From IMG/VR virus record IMGVR_UViG_3300035145_003920, positions 1 to 64,000 of that record: a stretch of 64,000 bases of DNA; one strand, 5' to 3'. Under the pieces are notes generated by a model. The model saw only the letters and a program-made list of their open reading frames with translations, was not told where the DNA came from and made no database searches. Made by a program: the position numbers and the translations under genes. Below, in pieces: positions 51,588 to 58,926 of the stretch; within the stretch, counting starts at the first letter, position 1, and every line of letters starts with the position of its first letter. Origin of the DNA: a virus.

Positions 51588-52028
51588 TTACTTTACTAAT
51601 AATACTGCAGCTACCACACCTACTATACCTGCACCCATAGTTAATTTATTTTTTAATTTTTGCTTTTTTAAATCAGCTTCTAATCTTGCAGTTAATTCTT
51701 TAGATAAAGCTACTTGATTAGCTTGTTGATTAATAATACCTTCATAGTTATTAATCTGCCGTCTTAAATTTGTAACTAAATCAGTTTGTGATAATAATTT
51801 ATTATTAGTTTCAGTCAAAACCAGTTGCATTGTTTCCATTTCAGACCCTAGCCCATCAAATTGGATAAGATCTTTAATTACCAATTTTGCAACAGGTTTA
51901 GTTAATTGAATCTTGGTGCTGTCCTTCGAGGATGTGTCTGTAGCGTTCTGCGAAAAAACGTTCAAGCTCATCATCACCAAAGAAATCAACAGCATCAACT
52001 TTTTGCTTTGTTTCATTTTTGATAACAT
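51588..52028 (-). CDS. Spanin-like secreted coiled-coil protein
   Basis: The 146-residue product has an N-terminal signal-like helix (LMLLISLVMMSLNVFSQ), a coiled coil (about 65-120) and a C-terminal hydrophobic segment (MGAGIVGVVAAVLLV). Its first 44 codons overlap the next gene up in another frame, an arrangement like Rz/Rz1. There is no lipobox Cys, so a classic outer-membrane spanin is not supported. Met5 is an alternative start. Confidence 0.65.
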   Translation of the reverse strand: MLSKMKQSKKLMLLISLVMMSLNVFSQNATDTSSKDSTKIQLTKPVAKLVIKDLIQFDGLGSEMETMQLVLTETNNKLLSQTDLVTNLRRQINNYEGIINQQANQVALSKELTARLEADLKKQKLKNKLTMGAGIVGVVAAVLLVK

Positions 52029-52272
52029 TTATTCTTACGTTAAGTTTATTAATTTTAGCATCATATTCGGCTATTTTAACTTCTAGTAGCTTAGATTCAT
52101 TTACTAATTCATCATTTTCACTGTGGAGAGAATCTACTTTTGCCTCTAATGCTTCTATTTTAGCATTATATTCATTTACATAGTCTTCTCTTTCACCAAA
52201 GAAATGATAGACTAAAATGCATGCTCCTATTATAACGAATAATGGATAATTTTTCTTTAACCATTTAAACAT
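51898..52272 (-). CDS. Membrane-anchored coiled-coil protein (i-spanin-like)
   Basis: The 124-residue product has one N-terminal membrane helix (about 9-26, YPLFVIIGACILVYHFF). A long periplasmic coiled coil follows (30-90: IEALEAKVDSLHSENDEL), then a short polar tail. This topology matches inner-membrane spanins. The downstream frame 51588-52028 starts inside it. It is distant from the holin/endolysin region, so the lysis role is only a suggestion. Confidence 0.65.
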   Translation of the reverse strand: MFKWLKKNYPLFVIIGACILVYHFFGEREDYVNEYNAKIEALEAKVDSLHSENDELVNESKLLEVKIAEYDAKINKLNVRINVIKNETKQKVDAVDFFGDDELERFFAERYRHILEGQHQDSIN

Positions 52273-52278
52273 AACTTA

Positions 52279-52794
52279 TTATTTAACTTGTTTTAACTTC
52301 TCATATTTAGCTTTAGCATCTAAATATTCTGCACTCTGAGATATTTTTTTCATCATCTGTAGTGCCGCTTTTTTAGCTGAATCTCCTTCAGCATCTTTAT
52401 ACATTTCAAGATGTTTTTTTAAATCTTTTTGTAACCTTTTATAATTATTTATTATTTGATCTTGTTTAGAAGCCTTTTTTTCTATTTCAGCATCTCCAGC
52501 AGGTGCATCCTCATCTTCTTCTGTAACTTTAATTATATCATCTTTATCTGCCTGTTTTTTTACTTGGGGTAATTTTTCAAAAGGGGTTTCAATTGTAGCT
52601 TCTTCCATTGATGATTTTAAAACATCTAAAGCATTTTTTAAATCACGAATAGCTTCATCCTGTCCTACATTTCTGTATTTCATGAATCTGCTTACAGCTT
52701 GTTTAGCCATTCTTACTTCTTCAGATGAAGGACTTTCATTTAAAGTGCTTAAAATTTCTTCTTTAATAAAAGTAGTTAATTCTGATTTTTTCAT
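52279..52794 (-). CDS. Helical head/accessory protein with capsid-targeting-like N-terminus
   Basis: The 171-residue product starts KKSELTTFIKEEILSTLNE, an amphipathic helix ending in L-x-E. It resembles the targeting leaders of T4 internal proteins that the prohead protease removes. The rest is a charged helical protein (QDQIINNYKRLQKDLKKHL). Its late-promoter-like element is 12 bases upstream. Packaging inside the head is inferred. Confidence 0.6.
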   Translation of the reverse strand: MKKSELTTFIKEEILSTLNESPSSEEVRMAKQAVSRFMKYRNVGQDEAIRDLKNALDVLKSSMEEATIETPFEKLPQVKKQADKDDIIKVTEEDEDAPAGDAEIEKKASKQDQIINNYKRLQKDLKKHLEMYKDAEGDSAKKAALQMMKKISQSAEYLDAKAKYEKLKQVK

Positions 52795-52805
52795 TATAAT
52801 AGGTT

Positions 52806-52819
52806 TTATTATAAATATG
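52806..52819 (-). promoter_or_regulatory. Late-promoter-like element
   Basis: The sense strand reads CATATTTATAATAA, 12 bases upstream of the ATG at 52794, after the kinase-like gene. It marks the start of the late transcription of the head operon. Confidence 0.5.
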
Positions 52820-53350
52820 TTAGAGGCCAGTAATATTCAATATTTGTTGAATACGTTCATCTGTAGATCCAGATATTTGATTAATATTATTACATAAATG
52901 GCTATATCTTTTAATTAAAGTAGTAATAGTAAAATCAATTATATCTCTATAATGTTCATCAGTTTCTCTTACACCATTATCTTCAATAGCAAGCCCATGA
53001 GGAGAAATATAAAAAATGTGATCATATTCTCTAATAAATTCTTTTGCATAATTTTCAAATGATTCTTTATCACTATGATGAATTGATTTAGCATTTAAAG
53101 TAAAAGCAATAACATCAAATACTGTTCTATCTGTAATAATATCAGGTTGAATTAACTCAGCACAACGTTCTGCTAAAAATACAGTTTGACCTTTCAATGT
53201 AGAATCAGTATTAAGTGGAATACCTTGCTCCATTAAAAACTTAGAACGCTCTGTTCTAAACATATAATCCTTAAATTGCTCTGTTTCTTTTAAAGCATTA
53301 ACTAATGTAGTTTTACCTACACTCATTGTACCACACAAACCTATTTTCAT
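52820..53350 (-). CDS. AAA_28/NadR-type P-loop kinase
   Basis: The 176-residue product begins MKIGLCGTMSVGKTTLVNAL, whose Walker A (GTMSVGKTT, 7-15) starts right after the first strand. PDIITDRTVFDVIAF is the DR-containing acceptor segment, and ISGSTDERIQQI is a C-terminal motif seen in NadR-type nicotinamide-riboside kinases. A small-molecule kinase is likely; the substrate is unknown. It follows the nucleotidyltransferase by one base, so a two-gene NadR-like unit is one reading. Confidence 0.75.
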   Translation of the reverse strand: MKIGLCGTMSVGKTTLVNALKETEQFKDYMFRTERSKFLMEQGIPLNTDSTLKGQTVFLAERCAELIQPDIITDRTVFDVIAFTLNAKSIHHSDKESFENYAKEFIREYDHIFYISPHGLAIEDNGVRETDEHYRDIIDFTITTLIKRYSHLCNNINQISGSTDERIQQILNITGL

Positions 53351-53351
53351 A

Positions 53352-53774
53352 TTATTTTTTTAATAACCAACTACTAGATTGGATTTTATCACCCATTCCA
53401 TCTACCAATTTAATACCTAATTTATTACAAGTCACGCTTTCTGGAATACTTTCATTAGTTTGATCTCCACCATTTGCAAATGTTAAATCCCAATAATCAC
53501 CATACTGATCATATAAGTGTTTTAAAGTTTCATTTTGGGTAGAATCTTTATCTATAGAAAGTAAAGCTAAACCTACACCTTTAATTGATTGAACTATTTT
53601 TAATCTTTCATTTTCAGGCATAAATTCTTTAGATCCTTTTAATTCTCTTTGTAAATCAGAATTAACTATAACAATTAAAAAGTCACCCTCATTAGAAGCA
53701 TTTTCAAATAATTCTAAATGACCAACATGAATTGGATTAAAATAACCAGATACTATAACCGCTTTTCTTTTCAT
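53352..53774 (-). CDS. HldE-C/cytidylyltransferase-like nucleotidyltransferase
   Basis: The 140-residue product has the nucleotidyltransferase fold. AVIVSGYFNPIHVGHLELF contains the HxGH site (His16, His19), and NSDLQRELKGSKEFM then FANGGDQTN match the ADP-heptose adenylyltransferase (RfaE domain II) type. It ends KIQSSSWLLKK, like the family's SSxxI tail. It would charge a sugar or related phosphate with a nucleotide. The TibC-like enzyme at 35903 uses ADP-heptose, so a link is possible. Confidence 0.75.
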   Translation of the reverse strand: MKRKAVIVSGYFNPIHVGHLELFENASNEGDFLIVIVNSDLQRELKGSKEFMPENERLKIVQSIKGVGLALLSIDKDSTQNETLKHLYDQYGDYWDLTFANGGDQTNESIPESVTCNKLGIKLVDGMGDKIQSSSWLLKK

Positions 53775-54040
53775 TAATTTCTGTAGTCAGATAACTTATT
53801 TTTCATTGATTGGTTTTTATAAAAAGGAACACCTTCTCTTTGTCTTCTTAATTCACTCCAATCTTCTTTTGTTTTTTGAATTCCATAAAGATAATATTCA
53901 GCTTTTCTTTCATTTCCTTCTGGAATTAAAGCTGGACCTTCCCAATTATGTAATTTTCCATCCCATACATAAGCAACAGTTCCATCTGCTTTTTTTAATC
54001 TTCTTGATTGTGGGAATTTTTGACCTGATTCTATACTCAT
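53774..54040 (-). CDS. Hypothetical protein with phage-conserved WDGKLHNWEGPA motif
   Basis: The 88-residue product has FPQSRRLKKADGTVAYVWD, then GKLHNWEGPALIPEG and AEYYLYGIQKTKEDW. This resembles short antitoxin-like or MORN-like repeats found in phage hypothetical proteins. The stop overlaps the start of the nucleotidyltransferase gene by one base. A TCGTATATT element lies 24 bases upstream. Function unknown. Confidence 0.65.
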   Translation of the reverse strand: MSIESGQKFPQSRRLKKADGTVAYVWDGKLHNWEGPALIPEGNERKAEYYLYGIQKTKEDWSELRRQREGVPFYKNQSMKNKLSDYRN

Positions 54041-55371
54041 ACTTTTTCTAATTTAGTTTGGTTAAATATACGACTTTTTTTACTGTTCTCCAAAATTTTC
54101 TCGGCAACAAGTGTACCTTGGGATCCTGATACTGTAATACCTCTAGCACTTAAAGCATCACCTACAAAATGAACATTTGGAAATTTAGTTAAAGATAAAT
54201 TATCATAATTAACTAATGGTTCAGGTGAAAGATACTTTACTTCAGGAACATAAATACCCCAATCATCTTTAAGTGTAGGGAATACTTTTTTCATATCCTC
54301 AATAAAATCATAAACATAACCAAAATATGGTTGCATTGCTTTAGATATTTCATGTAGTGTATCTACTTTAACTGCTGATACATCTATACCTTCAGATGTT
54401 GTAGATGGTTCTCTACTTGGACTATAATATAAACCAGTACCATTTTTCTGTAGTTTATTTACTACTTCTCTAGACCAATCAAATGGTTTTTCAATACCTC
54501 TAACTTCCATTAGAATACCAAAATTAGTCATATCATTTCGGAACGACTCATCTTTTTTAGCGTGTCCATTATAACTGTGGTCGCCATAAGTTTCCTCAAC
54601 TGCAACGTAGGCAGCATTGTTATTAGTACAGAAACTCCTGAGCGATACTCCTTTATCTTCATATTTTCTATATAATTTAAAATCATAAGAAACATCAATT
54701 AATTTTTGGAAATGTTTTTGGGGTGCTTCAAATCTAACCCCAATTTGGACTGGTTTGGGTTCAGTAGGCAAATCATATTTTTCAGCTAATTGCTTCCCAA
54801 AATCAATACCTGATTTACCTACACCAAAAATAAGTGTATCATAAAGCATTGTATAATTATCTGTATAAACTTCTTGTTTATCAAAATCAATATCTATTAC
54901 TTTTTCTTCCCATCTAAAATTAACACCATTATCAACTAAAAAGTCATACCAATTTTTACCTATTTCATGTAAATAATCTGTACCAACGTGCCATACTGGG
55001 AATAAACGTAATCCAAAATATGGTTTAATAAAATCGGGCTCAGCTACAGGGTTAGAGCATTGCACTTCTTCTGGTTTAGGGTGGAATCGTTTGAAATTTT
55101 CAATCACCTGATCCATCAACTCCATTGCTTTTTCATCACCCGTATACTTAGAAAGATGACCACCAATAGCAGTGTGGTAGGTTAGTTTACCATCGCTCCA
55201 GCCCCCTGCACCGAGGAATCCCGTCATTACTTCTTCATAAGGTCTTCTATATGGGTCTTTACCCATATCAATGATAGTAATTTTACCATCAAAGTTATTA
55301 TCTATTAATTTAGTAGCGGCATTTACACCTGCTACTCCTGCTCCTACAATTACTACGTTTTTACTCGCCAT
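54037..55371 (-). CDS. FAD-dependent dehydrogenase (COG2509-like)
   Basis: The 444-residue product has an N-terminal FAD-binding Rossmann motif, VVIVGAGVAGVNAATKL. The COG2509 signature GGWSDGKLTYHTAIGG lies near residue 55. The C-terminus has HFVGDALSARGITVSGSQG, the second FAD-contact region. The substrate is unknown. Such an enzyme is unusual in a phage and probably a host-derived metabolic gene. It overlaps its small upstream gene by 11 bases. Confidence 0.8.
   Translation of the reverse strand: MASKNVVIVGAGVAGVNAATKLIDNNFDGKITIIDMGKDPYRRPYEEVMTGFLGAGGWSDGKLTYHTAIGGHLSKYTGDEKAMELMDQVIENFKRFHPKPEEVQCSNPVAEPDFIKPYFGLRLFPVWHVGTDYLHEIGKNWYDFLVDNGVNFRWEEKVIDIDFDKQEVYTDNYTMLYDTLIFGVGKSGIDFGKQLAEKYDLPTEPKPVQIGVRFEAPQKHFQKLIDVSYDFKLYRKYEDKGVSLRSFCTNNNAAYVAVEETYGDHSYNGHAKKDESFRNDMTNFGILMEVRGIEKPFDWSREVVNKLQKNGTGLYYSPSREPSTTSEGIDVSAVKVDTLHEISKAMQPYFGYVYDFIEDMKKVFPTLKDDWGIYVPEVKYLSPEPLVNYDNLSLTKFPNVHFVGDALSARGITVSGSQGTLVAEKILENSKKSRIFNQTKLEKV
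54064..54074 (-). promoter_or_regulatory. Candidate early/middle promoter inside the flavoprotein gene
   Basis: The sense strand reads GTCGTATATTT within the last codons of the flavoprotein, 24 bases upstream of the ATG at 54040. It is the same sequence as at 3165. Confidence 0.4.
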
Positions 55372-55516
55372 AAAATCTATTTAGTGTATTATACATTCCT
55401 GCTACTCCAAAACTAGCACCATGTTTTTTGTTTTGTTCTAAAAAAAACATCATTAATCTTTGAAATGAATTACCTTCACTTTTTCTTACTAAGTAGAATT
55501 CTTTATCTATATTCAT
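55361..55516 (-). CDS. Small hypothetical protein (51 aa)
   Basis: This unlisted 51-codon frame (MNIDKEFYLVRKSEGNSFQ..., ending NTLNRFYGE) fills the gap before the flavoprotein gene and overlaps its start by 11 bases. It is preceded by a terminator and by the TCGTATATT element 24 bases before the ATG, so it is the first gene of that operon. No family is recognised. Confidence 0.6.
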   Translation of the reverse strand: MNIDKEFYLVRKSEGNSFQRLMMFFLEQNKKHGASFGVAGMYNTLNRFYGE

Positions 55517-55539
55517 CTATACTTTTATTTTTAACACAT

Positions 55540-55551
55540 TAATATACGAAA
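55540..55551 (-). promoter_or_regulatory. Candidate early/middle promoter (TTTCGTATATTA)
   Basis: The sense strand reads TTTCGTATATTA, 24 bases upstream of the ATG at 55516 and right after a terminator hairpin. It matches the gp32 promoter candidate. Confidence 0.5.
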
Positions 55552-55553
55552 CT

Positions 55554-55581
55554 AAAATGTGGCCTCCAAACGGAGGCCACA
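55554..55581 (-). terminator. Intrinsic terminator
   Basis: TGTGGCCTCC and GGAGGCCACA form a 10-bp GC-rich stem around a 4-base loop; on the minus strand TTTT follows. It lies 67 bases after the stop of the gene at 55649 and ends the upstream accessory operon before a new promoter. Confidence 0.85.
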
Positions 55582-55648
55582 GATCTCTTTATTCTTTTCT
55601 TTCTCTTTCGAGCGGATAGGCTATGAATCTATCCTATAAATTTTTATT

Positions 55649-55861
55649 TTAACTTTCCATCCACTTAACGATAATGCCTTCTCTAAACATATCCCAGTTA
55701 TCTTTGGAAATCATTTCTTTATCTAATAATCTATTAGCTGCTAATTTACTTTGAGCTACTATTTCTGATTCTGTTAATCCAATAAATAGATCAGAATAAT
55801 ATTCAAAAAATGCTTTACCATTCCCATGAGCATCTAATATTGGGCTAATTTCAAACGCCAT
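55649..55861 (-). CDS. Small hypothetical protein
   Basis: The 70-residue product is soluble and mostly helical (GKAFFEYYSDLFIGLTESE, then RLLDKEMISKDNWDMFREG). No family is recognised. It lies 12 bases after the Cys-rich micropeptide and before a terminator. Confidence 0.6.
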   Translation of the reverse strand: MAFEISPILDAHGNGKAFFEYYSDLFIGLTESEIVAQSKLAANRLLDKEMISKDNWDMFREGIIVKWMES

Positions 55862-55873
55862 AATTAAATATTT

Positions 55874-55939
55874 TTAGCAATTACAGCATGTACAATCACA
55901 TGATGTTCCGCAATTACATACTTTACAATTACATTTCAT
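55874..55939 (-). CDS. Cys-rich micropeptide (21 aa, metallothionein-like)
   Basis: The frame encodes 21 residues with 9 Cys, in pairs C-x-C, C-x-x-C and CC (MKCNCKVCNC at the start, CTCCNC at the end). Such density is typical of metal-binding peptides. The ATG overlaps the cupin stop by 11 bases, and the frame ends in TAA 13 bases before the next gene. It was found by reading the gap and is too short for the usual gene finders. Metal binding is inferred from composition. Confidence 0.6.
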   Translation of the reverse strand: MKCNCKVCNCGTSCDCTCCNC

Positions 55940-56195
55940 TTATTCTAATTTTTAGATCAGTTGTACCTTTTAATACACGGTGAATTTCACCTTTAGTTAT
56001 AAATATTGTTTCACCTTCTTTCATTGCTCGAGGTAACATATTATCTCGTTGGATACACCATCCTTCGCCTTCAAGAATTTCTATTGTTCTATCTTCATCA
56101 TCTTGATGCCAAACCAATTCCATTGGATCAACATCTTTAGAAAATGTTCTTATATTACCCTTATCAAGATAAGGATTTATTTTGTTTTCCCCCAT
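55929..56195 (-). CDS. Small cupin-fold protein
   Basis: The 88-residue product has a single cupin barrel. VWHQDDEDRTIEILEGEGW supplies His and Glu of the first motif, and EGETIFITKGEIHRVLKG the second motif with its His. Small stand-alone cupins occur in marine phages, with unknown substrates. It overlaps the gene above by 19 bases and the Cys-rich micropeptide below. Confidence 0.8.
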   Translation of the reverse strand: MGENKINPYLDKGNIRTFSKDVDPMELVWHQDDEDRTIEILEGEGWCIQRDNMLPRAMKEGETIFITKGEIHRVLKGTTDLKIRINEM

Positions 56196-56593
56196 GATTT
56201 ACCTTTTCCTTTATCCTTACATTTTGAAGGTGTAGGTCTACAAGATGGGTATTTTGCTCTTTTTTCTCCTTTTTTTCTACCGCAGGCTTTATATTTCATT
56301 TTACCTGTTTTAGAATCTTTTCTACCTGTATTACAATCAACCCAACCACCTTCTTTACCTGAAGGACCAGAACGTTTAAACCATTTGTGTAAAGATTCTT
56401 TTTCTTTTTCACTTAAAGTTTGAACGTGTTCTTTTACTCCTTTCCAAATGTCTCCTTTACGACATCTGACTACAGCTCCTGATTTATAAGCTGATGGTTT
56501 TTTAAATTTGCGGTCAGCAATACGAAGACATCTATCTCGTTTTTTCTTTTTTTCATTTAAAACGTTATGTATTGCTTCTCTAACTCTTTCCAT
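56177..56593 (-). CDS. Basic Cys-containing virion-type protein
   Basis: The 138-residue product is rich in Lys, Gly and Cys. Its C-terminal domain (WFKRSGPSGKEGGWVDCN, KACGRKKGEKRAKYPSCRP) matches a small domain widespread in large-virus and T4-like virion proteins (DUF5872-like, from memory). The N-terminus ends an amphipathic helix at VLNE, a possible prohead-protease site. It overlaps the upstream gene by one base. Confidence 0.65.
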   Translation of the reverse strand: MERVREAIHNVLNEKKKKRDRCLRIADRKFKKPSAYKSGAVVRCRKGDIWKGVKEHVQTLSEKEKESLHKWFKRSGPSGKEGGWVDCNTGRKDSKTGKMKYKACGRKKGEKRAKYPSCRPTPSKCKDKGKGKSWGKTK

Positions 56594-57195
56594 TACCAGA
56601 AGGTATTCATATTTGCTCCTAAACCTAATGCACTAGCATATCTTGGTAGTCTACAAGACCAGTAAGATGGTTTAGTTCTATCATTTTTTTCTTTACATCT
56701 ATGTCTTTTAGCAAAAGCATTTCTTGCTTTAGAATTTCGAATTTTTGCTCTTAATCCGCCTGAACCAAATGATACTTTTTTAATTCTTTTAGTTTTAGGA
56801 TCCCTTACATAAACATAATATGCTTTAGAACCACCTCTTTTAGGTTTACCTAGTGGTGGATCTTTTTTCTTTTTCTTAGCTTTTTTCTTTTCATCTAACA
56901 TAGGTAAATCTAAAGGTACACTTTCACCTTCATATACTCCAAATTCACCTAAATGGGTTTTAATTAAACCTTCATCTTCTTCACACAAATTAATTACATT
57001 TCTAGAATATAATTTTCTAGCTTCTTTAATTAAGGATAAATGTTTGTCTGAACCAATACGATATACTGTTTCAAATAAAGGAAGTTCATTATCTATATGA
57101 TATTGTAGACCTTCAGATAATAAAGATTTTACTTTACTTTCTGTTAACAAAGGTCCCGTTATTTTATTTTCACAATTACAGCTCATTATCCCCAA
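56593..57195 (-). CDS. Basic head-associated hypothetical protein
   Basis: The 200-residue product begins with a short Cys-containing segment and a helix ending KSLLSEGLQ (a possible cleavage site). The middle is Lys-rich. The conserved C-terminus is NSKARNAFAKRHRCKEKND, then PSYWSCRLPRYASALGLG. This region recurs in marine T4-like virion proteins. It overlaps the downstream gene by one base and the upstream gene by 10 bases. Confidence 0.65.
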   Translation of the reverse strand: MGIMSCNCENKITGPLLTESKVKSLLSEGLQYHIDNELPLFETVYRIGSDKHLSLIKEARKLYSRNVINLCEEDEGLIKTHLGEFGVYEGESVPLDLPMLDEKKKAKKKKKDPPLGKPKRGGSKAYYVYVRDPKTKRIKKVSFGSGGLRAKIRNSKARNAFAKRHRCKEKNDRTKPSYWSCRLPRYASALGLGANMNTFW

Positions 57196-58253
57196 ATTTT
57201 ATCAAAGTCTATTACAATTGCACTTTGTTTAACTACAAAGTCATTTAATAATTCATCACTTTCTAATTTACTAAAGTCTATTTGGAAGAATTTCATATTA
57301 CCATCTGATTTAACATTTACTAAGTGATTTCCATCCCCAGGTTTTCTAGTTAATTTTGGTTCTAATAATTTAATAGCCATTGACATTGCCATACCTCTAG
57401 GATCTTCATCATCACCTATTGATAATTGTCTATAAACTCTATCAGCATTATCTTTAATGCTTTTAAATAAAGGATAATTATTAACTAATTCAGTACTATT
57501 ATCAATTATGCTTTTAAATTCTTTTACTTTAGCCATTGCTTCTATAAGCTCACTTCCTTTAAAATTAGTTGGATTAACTGTATTAGAAACTTCTTCCCCA
57601 TCTCCAAATACAGTAGCTAAAGCATTAAATCCAAAAATAACAGCAAGTAAAGATAAATTTTCTTTATCATCTCCAAATCTACCTAAACCATGTTTTCCTT
57701 TATGAGATTTCCAAGATTTAACCTCTACTCCTTGATCATCAAAAAATAAATCTGGATCATCACCATCTCTACCTTCTTTTACATTTGCACTATCTGAAAA
57801 ATGGTATAACCAGTATAAGGCAATTTCTCCATTTCCTACTCCTAATGAACCAGCACTTCCAATAGGTTCACCTACTTTAGGTGGTTTAACAGGATATAAT
57901 TTATCAAACATTTCCTGGTCTTCTGAAGCTACACTAACTGAGAATGTATTTTGTTGGTAAGGATATTTTTTCTTAGGTCTGGGGATTGGTTTACCTTCCC
58001 AATCACTTCCATATAAGGCATTTCTTATAGTATCATTATAAACTTGAGACCCACCTTGAGGATCATCTTTTTTTTCTTGTTTAATATCTAAAACTTCTTT
58101 ATCATCAGCTATTTCAACATCTTCTTCAGCTTCAGTTAGATAACTATTGATAATATTTTCAAGAAGAGTTCTATCTTCTTTATTATCCATATCAGGATAT
58201 CCTTTTGGGAATTTCCAACTATGTTCTTTTAATATTTTATCAAATACATCCAT
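57186..58253 (-). CDS. Putative PD-(D/E)XK nuclease-like virion protein
   Basis: The 355-residue product begins with two short helices and NSYLTEAEED (a possible protease site). Its central domain has GEIALYWLYHFSDS, then DDPDLFFDDQGVEVKSWK, in which Asp and E-V-K fit the PD-(D/E)XK nuclease core. GKHGLGRFG follows. A nuclease packaged in the head would be notable. The call is tentative because only the core motif is visible. Confidence 0.55.
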   Translation of the reverse strand: MDVFDKILKEHSWKFPKGYPDMDNKEDRTLLENIINSYLTEAEEDVEIADDKEVLDIKQEKKDDPQGGSQVYNDTIRNALYGSDWEGKPIPRPKKKYPYQQNTFSVSVASEDQEMFDKLYPVKPPKVGEPIGSAGSLGVGNGEIALYWLYHFSDSANVKEGRDGDDPDLFFDDQGVEVKSWKSHKGKHGLGRFGDDKENLSLLAVIFGFNALATVFGDGEEVSNTVNPTNFKGSELIEAMAKVKEFKSIIDNSTELVNNYPLFKSIKDNADRVYRQLSIGDDEDPRGMAMSMAIKLLEPKLTRKPGDGNHLVNVKSDGNMKFFQIDFSKLESDELLNDFVVKQSAIVIDFDKIWG

Positions 58254-58921
58254 TATTTATACTTATTGTAAAATGCAATAACAGCTTGTGAAAATTGAGA
58301 TGATTCAACAAAATCAGGATTAACTTGTTTGATATTATCTACCATAGCATCTAAAAGTTGACCCATTTTATCTCTAGTATTAATCATTTTAAAATTAGAT
58401 TTTTGATCATCTAAATCTTTATCTATAATTCTAACAGAACTAGCTACTTCACCTTCTCCTCCTTGTTGTTCTTGTTCTATAATACCTGCTAATTGTTGAA
58501 ATCTTGTTTTCATATTAATATTTTCTTGTATTCCTGTAACAGTTCTATTGTTGTGTTTATCTTTTAAAAAATCTACTAACCTTTGATTCATATTAAAATC
58601 ATCTTCTAATTCTTTATCATCAGGTTCATTTTCAAATGTAGCAGCTAAATCTTTTAAAAAAGTATTTTCTACACTATCATCTACTATTGCTTCTACATCA
58701 TCATCAATATCTAATTTATCTAACCAAGTTTGACTTTTTTTTTCATCTGGTTTTCTAAAAGCAACTTGCAATACATCATATACACTTTTAGCTACTCCCA
58801 TTCCCGGGATGTTACCTATAATGGCATTAACTACAGCATCATTAATTTCACCACCCTTTTTTGCTCCTTTAATGTACTGGATGGTTTTTTTTAAATCTCC
58901 ATATGTTTTAATATCTGCCAT
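58253..58921 (-). CDS. Head-associated protein with QQLAGII motif
   Basis: The 222-residue product is acidic and helical (YGDLKKTIQYIKGAKKGGE, then a Gly-rich loop and coiled segments). It carries MKTRFQQLAGIIEQE at about 135-149, nearly the same as RRMQQLAGIIKNN at the scaffold C-terminus. That motif probably marks prohead interaction. Its stop overlaps the next gene's start by one base. Confidence 0.6.
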   Translation of the reverse strand: MADIKTYGDLKKTIQYIKGAKKGGEINDAVVNAIIGNIPGMGVAKSVYDVLQVAFRKPDEKKSQTWLDKLDIDDDVEAIVDDSVENTFLKDLAATFENEPDDKELEDDFNMNQRLVDFLKDKHNNRTVTGIQENINMKTRFQQLAGIIEQEQQGGEGEVASSVRIIDKDLDDQKSNFKMINTRDKMGQLLDAMVDNIKQVNPDFVESSQFSQAVIAFYNKYK

Positions 58922-58926
58922 TTATT

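Noticed and set aside
55614-55636. GGATAG/CTATCC inverted repeat near the terminator
   Set aside because: The 6-bp stem is weak for this AT-rich DNA and has a 9-base or larger loop; the strong terminator lies 40 bases further on.
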